In this document: positions 1-7,110 of the stretch, piece after piece | Numbering within the stretch: position 1 is the first letter of the stretch | Layout of the letters: each line of letters starts with the position of its first letter | Assembly: GCA_963559605.1 (NCBI GenBank) | Contig: CAUWLL010000021.1 | Coordinates: 1 to 43,279 of the forward strand | DNA: 43,279 bases | Direction of reading: 5' to 3' | DNA from: Dorea_D sp963559605 | GTDB taxonomy: Bacteria > Bacillota > Clostridia > Lachnospirales > Lachnospiraceae | Position numbers and translations under genes: made by a program | The notes under the pieces: generated by a model | The model's input: only the letters and a program-made list of their open reading frames with translations | What the model was told of the DNA's origin: nothing | The model's database searches: none

Positions 1-3
1 AAG

Positions 4-22
4 ATGAGGAAAACCTCATTTT
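4..22 (+). terminator. Rho-independent terminator of an off-window upstream gene
   Basis: ATGAGG at 4-9 pairs with CCTCAT at 14-19 across an AAAA loop and is followed by TTTT. The gene it ends lies outside the window, presumably another gene of the same element. Confidence 0.6.
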
Positions 23-37
23 AACTTGTACTAAATC

Positions 38-101
38 TTGACATAGGGCCAAGCGAAAACAGAGATTAAGAGGTGGATGCAACAGTCTGCCTCTTATTTT
101 T
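38..101 (+). promoter_or_regulatory. recT leader: possible -35 box and attenuator-like hairpin
   Basis: A perfect TTGACA lies at 38-43, but the sequence 17 bp downstream (AGAGAT) is a poor -10 box. TAAGAGG at 67-73 pairs with CCTCTTA at 90-96 and runs into TTTTT, which is the shape of an intrinsic terminator or attenuator. The recT ribosome binding site (AGGAGG, 112-117) follows directly, so read-through of this hairpin could set recT expression. The hairpin is clear; the promoter is tentative. Confidence 0.4.
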
Positions 102-125
102 GTGTGTTTTTAGGAGGCGAAGAAT

Positions 126-926
126 ATGGCAGGAGTAAAAGAAGAATTAGCAAAAAAGGTAGAAACTACAAAAGGAGAAACCAAATTAACGAAGTCTATG
201 AGCATTGCGGATCTGATTAAGGCAATGGCACCGGAGATTAAGAAGGCTCTGCCGGAGGTGATTACGCCGGAACGGTTTACGAGAATGGCGTTGTCCGCTT
301 TGAATACCACTCCAAAACTGAAAGAGTGTACGCAGATGAGTTTCCTTGCGGCGCTTATGAATGCCGCACAGTTGGGATTAGAACCGAATACTCCATTGGG
401 GCAGGCGTACTTAATTCCTTATAATAATAAAGGTGTGATGGAATGTCAGTTTCAGATTGGATATAAAGGGTTGATTGATTTGAGCTATCGAAATCCGCAG
501 ATGCAGATTATCAGCGCGCAGGCGGTTTATGAGAATGATGAATTTGAATATGAATTGGGATTAAATCCAAAATTGGAACACAGACCAGCTCTTGGAGAAC
601 GTGGAGAGGTCAGGTTATTCTATGGTCTGTTCAAACTGACAAACGGAGGGTTTGGATTTGAGGTTATGAGTAAAACCGCAATGGATGCTTATGCAAAAGA
701 GTATTCCAAAGCATTTGATTCTTCGTTCAGTCCATGGAAAAGTAATTATGAGGGCATGGCGAAGAAGACGGTCATTAAGCAGGCGTTGAAATATGCCCCA
801 CTGAAAACAGAGTTTCGGAGAGTGTTATCGACAGATGAGACAATTAAGAAAGAACTCTACGAGGATATGAGTGAAATCGAGGATGAGACTGTATGGGATG
901 CAGAATATGAAGAACGGAGCGCATAA
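126..926 (+). CDS. recT: RecT family single-strand annealing recombinase
   Basis: This 266-residue protein belongs to the RecT family, phage and mobile-element proteins that bind single-stranded DNA and anneal complementary strands during recombination. The typical core is recognisable: an N-terminal IADLIKAMAPEIKKALP segment, then NTTPKLKECTQMSFLAALM, the LGLEPNTPLGQAYLIPY motif near residues 94-110, the CQFQIGYKGLIDL segment, and SPWKSNYEGMAKKTVIKQ towards the C-terminus. Length is normal for the family and the acidic tail is also usual. The start at 126 has AGGAGG eight bases upstream. No RecE-like exonuclease or single-strand binding protein is visible in the window; either could lie to the left. 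In context it is a replication/recombination gene of the integrated element. Confidence 0.95.
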   Translation: MAGVKEELAKKVETTKGETKLTKSMSIADLIKAMAPEIKKALPEVITPERFTRMALSALNTTPKLKECTQMSFLAALMNAAQLGLEPNTPLGQAYLIPYNNKGVMECQFQIGYKGLIDLSYRNPQMQIISAQAVYENDEFEYELGLNPKLEHRPALGERGEVRLFYGLFKLTNGGFGFEVMSKTAMDAYAKEYSKAFDSSFSPWKSNYEGMAKKTVIKQALKYAPLKTEFRRVLSTDETIKKELYEDMSEIEDETVWDAEYEERSA

Positions 927-938
927 AGGAGGAAGCGT

Positions 939-1818
939 ATGAATTACGAAGAATTTAAGAAAAACTTATTACGAAAAATAAAGGAAAGACTGAATATCGA
1001 AGTTCTGGTTACGCAACTGGGAAAAAATAATCAGGTGAAGAAAGAAGCACTTACATTTCAGGAGGCAGGCGTCAATATGATGCCTGCTATTCATTTGGGC
1101 GAGTTATATGAAAGATATAAGGAAACGGATATGGAGAAGTGCATAAATTTTGTTTTAGAAGTATTAAAAACAAGGGGGTACATTATGATGGAAGAGATTT
1201 TGTGTGATTGGAAGGAAGCAAAAAATAAGATTTGAGCTGCAGGTGATTAATAAAAAATGGAATGAGGAGCGTTTAAAAACACTCCCACATCAGGACTATC
1301 TCAATTTTGCGGTTATCGCAAGACTTGGTATTAATGAGGGAAAATATGTGAAAAGTTCAATGATTGTTACCTATGAAATGTTGGATTACTGGAAAATTAG
1401 CGAAAAGGAATTGTTTACTGCCGGATTATCGAATCTGAAGGAAAAAGAGTTTATGATAGAAGATTTGGAGGAAGTGGTGTTAAGAGCATATGGCTTTTTG
1501 GCAGAGCAGAAGGAAGAGGAAAAGACTTCCGGTATTCAGTATGTGATGTATAACAAGGCAAAGATAAATGGAGCAAACGGTTTGCTGAGGACAGATTTAT
1601 TAGCAAAATTTGCAGATGAGCAGGAGTGTGATGTATGGGTTCTTCCATGTTCGATTCATGAGTTGATTTTAGTACCGGACAGAGGAATGCTTGATCTGAA
1701 ATTACTTAGGAGCATGGTAAAAGATATTAATGATACAGAGATAGAACAAGAGGAACGGTTATCGGATGATGTGTATAAGTTTTGCAGAGAAAGGAAAATG
1801 GTAGTGTTGGTGGAATAA
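939..1818 (+). pseudogene. DUF5688-like gene split by a +1 frameshift in an A6 run
   Basis: Two overlapping reading frames encode what looks like one protein. The first (939-1235, 98 residues, AAAGGAGG upstream) has the N-terminal half, including MNYEEFKKNLLRKIKERLN and the NMMPAIHLGELYERYK segment. The second frame, ending at 1818, carries the rest, including LPHQDYLNFAVIARLG, the YNKAKINGANGLL segment and the WVLPCSIHELILVPD segment. From memory these match the two halves of the DUF5688 family of Lachnospiraceae elements, whose members are about 290 residues. The frame is lost at the A6 run 1220-1225. Removing one A rejoins the frames as KEAKIRFELQVINKKW and gives about 292 residues. Function of the family is unknown. 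The change may be a real mutation, a phase-variable tract or a sequencing error. Confidence 0.7.
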
Positions 1819-2135
1819 TGGATTGTATATTTAGAGAAGAAAATGATAAAAGAAAAGAGCCTTGTATACTAGAAGAGTTCTTTGAAACAAGAGAAAAAAC
1901 GGCATTAGAAGAAAAGCTAAGAGCAGACAGCAGGTATCAGAAGAAGAGAAATAAAATCAGCAGATGTTTAGAAGAGTTGGAGAATGTCGAGTTTACCCGT
2001 AAACAATGGGATGTAATAGATGCTGCGCTCAGTTCATGCAATGAACGTGATTCTGAATATGCACGAGTAGCCTATTGTCTTGGTGTTCAGGATGGGGTGA
2101 AACTTTTAATGGAAGTTTTGGAGTTGGACATTTAG
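1818..2135 (+). CDS. Small acidic protein, possibly DUF6809-like
   Basis: This predicted protein has 105 residues. The chosen ATG at 1818 overlaps the stop codon of the preceding gene (TAATG), which indicates translational coupling; an in-frame ATG at 1782 lies inside the preceding gene. The sequence is highly charged and probably mostly helical. Its pattern of ILEEFFE near the start, a central charged region, and an AYCLGVQDGVKLLMEVLE helix at the end resembles the small DUF6809 proteins found beside recombinase genes in Lachnospiraceae elements. That assignment is from memory of the pattern and is uncertain. No catalytic motif is visible. It ends just before the resolvase gene at 2147 and probably shares its transcript. 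Confidence 0.6.
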   Translation: MDCIFREENDKRKEPCILEEFFETREKTALEEKLRADSRYQKKRNKISRCLEELENVEFTRKQWDVIDAALSSCNERDSEYARVAYCLGVQDGVKLLMEVLELDI

Positions 2136-2146
2136 GAGCATTAAAT

Positions 2147-2767
2147 ATGGATAATAAGATAATGGGATATGCAAGAGTCAGCTCGAAAGAACAAAATCTC
2201 GACCGTCAGATTATGCAGTTAAAAGAGTACGTGGCAGAAGCTGATATTATTGTGGATAAAGCAAGCGGAAAAGATTTTCAACGTGCAGGGTATCAGGCTT
2301 TAAAAGGAGTGTTGGGATTGCGCGAGGGTGATACTTTGGTTATAACATCTCTTGATAGGCTGAGTAGAAACAAAGCGGATATAAAAAATGAACTGCAATG
2401 GTTTCAGAAGCGGAATATCCGATTGAAAATTTTAGATCTTCCCACATCCTTGATAGAAATTCCGGAAGGGCAGGAATGGATTAGGGAAATGATACAAAAT
2501 ATTCTAATTGAAGTACTGTCAAGTATTGCGGAGCAGGAACGTTTGACGATCCGAAAAAGACAGCGTGAAGGGATAGAGGCTGCTAAAAAGAGAGGTGTAC
2601 ATATGGGAAGACCGAGATTGGTAATGCCGAAGGAATTTCCGTCAATTTATGGTAAATGGAAAGATGGAGAGATGACAGCAAGAGGAGCAATGAAAAAGTT
2701 AAAGTTATCAGGAAGTAGTTTTTACCGTATGGTAAAACGATATGAGTCAGGAGAGCAAGAAATATGA
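2147..2767 (+). CDS. Small serine recombinase, resolvase/invertase family
   Basis: This 206-residue protein has the size and layout of the resolvase/DNA-invertase family. The catalytic domain opens with GYARVSSKEQNLDRQ, placing the nucleophile at Ser12. The conserved SLDRLSRN motif and the EQERLTIRKRQREGI helix with GRPR hinge follow. A C-terminal helix-turn-helix (TARGAMKKLKLSGSSFYRMV, about residues 180-200) should bind the recombination site. The start at 2147 is preceded by AGGAGC and gives the normal N-terminus; an upstream in-frame ATG at 2075 would add an unrelated extension lying in the previous gene. Such enzymes resolve dimers or invert segments. No paired inverted sites were recognised nearby, so its target is unknown. 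Confidence 0.93.
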   Translation: MDNKIMGYARVSSKEQNLDRQIMQLKEYVAEADIIVDKASGKDFQRAGYQALKGVLGLREGDTLVITSLDRLSRNKADIKNELQWFQKRNIRLKILDLPTSLIEIPEGQEWIREMIQNILIEVLSSIAEQERLTIRKRQREGIEAAKKRGVHMGRPRLVMPKEFPSIYGKWKDGEMTARGAMKKLKLSGSSFYRMVKRYESGEQEI

Positions 2768-3093
2768 GATATGATGCAAAGGAACTTAGCTATGAGAAGG
2801 TAAAAGTTTTTGGACAGAATGCATTGTTTACAGAAGATCGAATTATTCGGGAGTCTGTACCGCATGGATTCTATTTATATGAAGTGCGACAAGATGATGA
2901 CTGTCAAGGTAATCCGGTGGAAGTGAAAAGGTGGATTATGGTAAATTTTCTTGGTACGTTGTTGTTAAAAGAACCTATTGAAGAAGTCGAGTGTAAAGGA
3001 TATGTATGGATAGGAGAAAACGATTGGGATTATGCGAGCTACAAGAGTTGTACCTTAGAAGAGTATTTAAGTGAATCAAAAGGTATAGCGTAG
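2764..3093 (+). CDS. Small LPD28-like protein
   Basis: This 109-residue protein starts at an ATG that overlaps the resolvase stop codon (ATGA), so the two genes are translationally coupled. The pattern of KVFGQNALFTEDRI, ESVPHGFYLYEVRQ, a central VMVN-type strand region (RWIMVNFLGTLLLKEP), and CTLEEYL at the end matches what I recall of the LPD28 domain. That domain is one of the large-polyvalent-protein-associated domains carried by phage and conjugative-element proteins. Here it is the whole protein rather than part of a giant polypeptide. No enzymatic residues can be assigned. The domain name comes from family memory, and the biochemical role is unknown. Confidence 0.65.
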   Translation: MRYDAKELSYEKVKVFGQNALFTEDRIIRESVPHGFYLYEVRQDDDCQGNPVEVKRWIMVNFLGTLLLKEPIEEVECKGYVWIGENDWDYASYKSCTLEEYLSESKGIA

Positions 3094-3126
3094 ATATGAG
3101 ATATACCAGAAATTGAAGCAGAGAAT

Positions 3127-3165
3127 ATTGGCACAGCAATAGGAACGGAAAGTTGCTGTGCCAAT
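3127..3165. repeat. Perfect 13-bp inverted repeat between convergent genes
   Basis: ATTGGCACAGCAA at 3127-3139 is matched exactly by TTGCTGTGCCAAT at 3153-3165, with a 13-nt spacer. It lies between the end of the LPD28-like gene and the end of the minus-strand unknown gene. No T-run follows on either strand, so it is not a standard intrinsic terminator. It could fold as an RNA 3' end or be a protein site. Confidence 0.75.
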
Positions 3166-3207
3166 AGGTAGAGGTTTTGAAGCGGAAAATTTGTCAAATC
3201 CCTAATA

Positions 3208-4665
3208 TTATAGAAGTGATAAATTTTCTTTTTGTTTTATTTCAGATAATGTGGAGTTACCATAAAAATCTTTAGATACAGAATAGAAATCTGTTAGGCT
3301 TTTTTGTATTCCGTTCCAATTATAAAAAGGCATATTCAAGTGAAAAAAGTCTGGTATATCTTTAGTATAAAATGCAAGACTAATATGATGATTAAAAATA
3401 TATTCTGGCGCAGTATTTTTTAGGCGTTCGTTTGTAAGTGGTATTTTATTATATCCAGGATAATTTGAAACCTTGGATTTTTCGTGAAGTTGAGTTAGTT
3501 GTTTGAAATATGAAAACGGTTTTTGGTTTCTTTTCTTTATATTATTATTATCATTTAAAATATTAAGAAGTTGTTCGTATGATTGTTTTTGGATTAATTC
3601 AATATCTCCATTATTCAGATCGAATAGAAGTTTTTTTATTATATAGGTTAATAATGGTAATATGGCAGTATTATAAAATTGCATTTCATAGAAGGAAGAG
3701 AATCTTAAAAGTTCAGCTTCTTCAGTTGTGTCGTAAAAAATAGTATATATGGATGGTTCTGTTGGTTTGGCTTTTGGATTGCTTATTGGTATTGCGCCAT
3801 ATTTATTTAATATATAATCAGTTAAACTAAGGTAATGAGTATCAAATAGCTTAGTGTATAAAAATAACGGGAAATAAGCTTCTTGATATTCTTTGGAAGC
3901 AAATTTCTGTAGTGAATAAGAAAGAACGCATTTTTGAAATTGTATAGGATAATGTAATTGTTCAAATAAGTATGCTGAATATTCATCTTCAAAAGTAAGA
4001 GGATAAGTTTTGGAAGGATGGTATTCTATAAAATCACATACTGCTTTGATAAAATTATAATATTGAATTCCAGAGTCAATATTGTCAGGTGTATAAATAA
4101 ATTTATTAAAATCTTCCAGATTAAATAATAAATTAGATAGTGGTAATAAAGAAACAAATTTGTTTTTATTCTTGTTTTGTATTTTTTGAAAAAAAGAGTA
4201 AAAATCATATGCCTTTTTCGATTTAAAATGACTCGGAATCGAGTTTGCTACCGAAGTTATATTTGTAGTTTTTGTAAATATTGAAATTGCTTTAAATAAC
4301 TTCTTTTTTTGAGAGGATATTTTAGATTCAATAATATGTGAAAGGTCTTTATCTCCTTTTGCTGCAGGGTGTTTTTCATAAATGTAAGCATGTAAATTTA
4401 CAGAAGAGGGATTCTTAAAACTTAATGTGCTTGTAGCATCGTGGTATATGTCGAAAAGAGTTTCATATATAAAATATTCTAAATAAGTATCAAAATAGGA
4501 TGTAGAAATATGAAATTCTTTTAAAACAGGCGGAATGCTCTGGAAAATAGAGGTTAAATTTACTGTTTTGTTGCTTTGGTTTTGCTTTAGCTTTAAAGAG
4601 TTATAAATACTATCTAGATAACTTGATTTGAATAAATCTAAATTTGTATAGATTAAGTTGTTCAT
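3208..4665 (-). CDS. Unrecognised 485-residue protein in A+T-rich cargo
   Basis: I do not recognise this protein. The start at 4665 is supported by AAGGAGG a few bases upstream; the longer open frame extends into the divergent helicase promoter region and is not credible. The protein is rich in Lys, Asn, Tyr, Phe and Ile and looks soluble and mostly helical. There is no signal peptide, clear membrane segment, P-loop or nuclease motif. Base composition is much more A+T-rich than flanking genes, which suggests separate acquisition. It is divergently oriented from the DExH helicase gene with about 106 bp between starts, an arrangement often seen in defence or cargo modules of mobile elements. 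A role in defence is inference from context only. Confidence 0.8.
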   Translation of the reverse strand: MNNLIYTNLDLFKSSYLDSIYNSLKLKQNQSNKTVNLTSIFQSIPPVLKEFHISTSYFDTYLEYFIYETLFDIYHDATSTLSFKNPSSVNLHAYIYEKHPAAKGDKDLSHIIESKISSQKKKLFKAISIFTKTTNITSVANSIPSHFKSKKAYDFYSFFQKIQNKNKNKFVSLLPLSNLLFNLEDFNKFIYTPDNIDSGIQYYNFIKAVCDFIEYHPSKTYPLTFEDEYSAYLFEQLHYPIQFQKCVLSYSLQKFASKEYQEAYFPLFLYTKLFDTHYLSLTDYILNKYGAIPISNPKAKPTEPSIYTIFYDTTEEAELLRFSSFYEMQFYNTAILPLLTYIIKKLLFDLNNGDIELIQKQSYEQLLNILNDNNNIKKRNQKPFSYFKQLTQLHEKSKVSNYPGYNKIPLTNERLKNTAPEYIFNHHISLAFYTKDIPDFFHLNMPFYNWNGIQKSLTDFYSVSKDFYGNSTLSEIKQKENLSLL

Positions 4666-4771
4666 AAAATCCTCCTTTTTGTTATAAAAAATTTCCGGAA
4701 CAAATTCAGCACTTTTGCTACGGTTATTATGTGTATACTTTATTTTAGCAAAGATAGAGGAGGAAAAAAAG

Positions 4772-6372
4772 ATGTTCATTTCAGATGTTTTAACAAAGGA
4801 GATAGAGAGATGGGAGGCTGGATCGGAAGTGATGATACAAGCTCCAACAGGTTCAGGAAAAACTACTTTTATCTTAGAAAAACTGTTACCATTTGCCCTG
4901 AAAAATGAAAGGGAGATATTGTATTTGTCGAACCGCAAAATCTTACATGCACAGTTGATTAAAGCTTTGTGCAGTATGTATTCGATTCCTTTTGACTATA
5001 TGAAAGATGAAAAGATAGCAGAATTTCGAGGAATAACTGTGATGACGTATCAAACATTACAAGAATTAATTCGGGGGAAATGGGATGCTTCGCCGATTCG
5101 ATTTTTTTATTACATTGTTTGCGATGAGATTCATTACATAACAGAAGACTCGGCTTTTAATCCAAAGATTCCTAGATTTCTAAATTGGCTGAAAATAGTT
5201 CGTAGAGAAGTGCTTATTGCCATATCTGCGACTATCGAACCAGCTTTACCGTATTTAGGAATATTTGAAGGAGGAATTTTGAGAGAATGGGAAGAGGATT
5301 ATGGCACAGTATATCTTTGTGGCGCTAAAAGTAATCTTGATAAAGTTCAAGGGAAAATAAACTTTGTTTTTATTTATTCTATTCCAGGAGAAAAGCAGCA
5401 ATATAATATTAAAATCTATGCAAATGTAGAAGAACTTGTTGATGTAATAAATGGGGATGAAGGCGATAAAAAATGGTTAATTTTTCAAGCCAATAAAGAA
5501 CGAGCAAATGAAATAAAAAGAAAATTAAATAAACCTTCAGTTTTAGTAACAGCAGACGACAAAAAAAGTAAATCTGTCAAGGAAATTATTGAGAACAATA
5601 AGTTTTCAGAAAAAATCTTATTGGCAACAAAAGTAATTGATAACGGTGTAAACATATGCGATCCCCAATTGGAAAACATTGTATTGGATACGATTAGCAA
5701 AACGGAATTTCTTCAAATGTTGGGCAGAAGGAGAAAGCAAAGCCAAGCCAAGATGAAGTGATTGATTTGTATTTGCCAAAATTATCGTCTAATTATTTTA
5801 ATAGTGTACTAATACGAAGTATATATCCTGAAATGGAATTGATTGAAAAATCGGAATATATTTTACGAGAAAGAATTTTTTGTTTCCCGGAAGAGTACAA
5901 GATTTGCAGAAGATACTTTGATATGGAAGAAGGAAGATTGATTTTAAATCCGATAGTAAAAGACAGCTTGAAGCGAAAAAAAGATTTTTGCGAAAAAATG
6001 AAACGAAAGTTGGAATATGATGAATTTGCATTTGTAAAAGAGCAACTGAAGTGGTTAGACTTGGAAGATGAATTTTCAGAAATTCAAGTGTTACCCCAAA
6101 ATAGAAAAAACAAAGCAAATATAGAGCTAGACATACTGCTGAAAAGTTTAAAAGACAAAGAGATTGATAAAGAACATCAGGAAGAATTTAGGAAAACGAT
6201 GACAGAAGTTTTGCGATTGCTTTTGCCAGAAGATAAAAGGCGTAAAGATCGAGCGTTCGGTCTGAAAGTTTTAAACCAATTATTGGAAAAGCTACAGAGA
6301 AAAGAACGTATTATCAGCATATCTGGAAAACAGGAAGGAGAAAAGACAAGATGGAAGATTGTAGAAAAGTAA
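4772..6372 (+). pseudogene. DExH-box superfamily 2 helicase, frame broken by a 5-bp tandem duplication
   Basis: The first frame (4772-5761, AGGAGG upstream) has Walker A APTGSGKT, the DExH motif as CDEIHYI, motif III as ISATI, and motifs V-VI as ATKVIDNGVNI and QMLGRRRK. It then ends in a short out-of-frame tail. The frame starting near 5752 continues with DEVIDLYLPK and runs 204 residues to 6372. The break coincides with AAGCC at 5740-5744 repeated at 5745-5749. Deleting one copy restores RRRKQSQDEVIDLYLPK and a single protein of about 531 residues. The truncated product keeps all visible helicase motifs but loses its C-terminal region. Family members use ATP to remodel nucleic acids; the target is unknown. 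Composition is A+T-rich like its divergent neighbour. Confidence 0.85.
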
Positions 6373-6818
6373 AACAGACTTGCTATATCGGCGAAACCAA
6401 GAGTATGGCAGGGATTTTCTTGTCAAGAAAAATTGCTGAATCTAAAAAGTTTTATGAGCATTTATCTTTGACGGAATATACGGATTTTAAAGCGGCAGAA
6501 GAGGTGTTTCTTAAAAAATATAGTGATGTTGTCGGTGAAATAATACATTTAAACGAGCTATACCAAGTGAGAGATAAGGCGATGTATTCCGTCTTTTATA
6601 CACCTCTCTGCATAGGGATTACAGATTCTTATGAATTTGAAAAAAATTTAAAAATAATTTTGGGAGCTTATAAAGGACCACTTTGGGTTTCGCATTATTT
6701 GGAATATGAAGATGCAGTAGAAGATATCCAAAAAAAGTTGTTTGAAAAAGGTATTTCAAAAAATATAAGATTGCATACAGCAATTTACTATCCAGAACAA
6801 GAAAACTGGTGTCAATGA
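6351..6818 (+). CDS. Unrecognised 155-residue protein downstream of the helicase
   Basis: I do not recognise this protein. It starts within the last 22 bases of the helicase frame, with AGGAAGGAG about ten bases upstream of the ATG at 6351, so it is probably translated from the helicase message. It contains aromatic and charged stretches such as KKFYEHLSLTEYTDF and LWVSHYLEYEDAVEDI, with no transmembrane segment and no recognisable catalytic motif. Composition remains A+T-rich, placing it in the same acquired module. The tight spacing suggests function together with the helicase, perhaps as a small partner, but this is inference. It is intact even though the upstream helicase gene is frameshifted. 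Confidence 0.7.
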   Translation: MEDCRKVKQTCYIGETKSMAGIFLSRKIAESKKFYEHLSLTEYTDFKAAEEVFLKKYSDVVGEIIHLNELYQVRDKAMYSVFYTPLCIGITDSYEFEKNLKIILGAYKGPLWVSHYLEYEDAVEDIQKKLFEKGISKNIRLHTAIYYPEQENWCQ

Positions 6819-6836
6819 TATACGCGTGGAGGTGAG

Positions 6837-6890
6837 ATGGTGATTTATATACATTTTCCAGATTTGGAAAGAGAGCACATAATTAAATAA
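6837..6890 (+). other. Possible 17-residue peptide ORF
   Basis: A strong GGAGGTGAG precedes an ATG at 6837 that opens a frame of only 17 codons ending at TAA 6888-6890 (MVIYIHFPDLEREHIIK). It could be a leader peptide for the recombinase operon or the remnant of a longer gene. Only the good ribosome binding site supports translation. Confidence 0.3.
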
Positions 6891-6942
6891 GACAAAGCAT
6901 CTGAGGCATATGTTAAAATCAAAAGACTTTAGGAGCCCACAT

Positions 6943-7110
6943 ATGCCTTCCATTTTTCAATCACAATCAACCGAAGAAAGGATGAAACTTATGTTTAATG
7001 AAAAAGCCCTTATGTTAAGAATTACAGATTTCCTACTAAAAGAGCATCTTATTACATTAGAAGAACAGATGAAAGCTGCCAAGCTTATACGAGAGAGTGA
7101 AACGTTATGA
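6943..7110 (+). CDS. Small SHOCT-like protein coupled to the large recombinase
   Basis: The predicted protein has 55 residues when started at the ATG at 6943, which has AGGAG at 6931-6935; an in-frame ATG at 6910 has weaker support. The C-terminal part (LRITDFLLKEHLITLEEQMK) resembles SHOCT-type short helical domains, with a helix, a short turn containing LIT and LEEQ, and a second helix. Its stop codon overlaps the ATG of the large serine recombinase (ATGA at 7107-7110), so translation of the two is coupled. Small proteins of this type often precede recombinase genes in clostridial elements. A role as a recombination accessory factor is possible but unproven. Confidence 0.6.
   Translation: MPSIFQSQSTEERMKLMFNEKALMLRITDFLLKEHLITLEEQMKAAKLIRESETL

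Noticed and set aside
1215..1240. Programmed frameshift at the A6 run of the DUF5688-like gene
   Set aside because: The needed shift is +1, while A-run slippage signals are normally -1. A single inserted A is simpler.
5725..5762. Programmed -1 frameshift in the helicase gene
   Set aside because: The frame change is in the -1 direction, but no proper slippery heptamer is present (AGA AAG would mispair in the P site). A 5-bp tandem duplication explains the break exactly.
6351..6818. Viroplasmin/RNase H1 N-terminal-like domain in the 155-residue protein
   Set aside because: GIFLS and FKAAEEVF loosely recall that domain, but key aromatic and glycine positions do not line up well enough to claim it.
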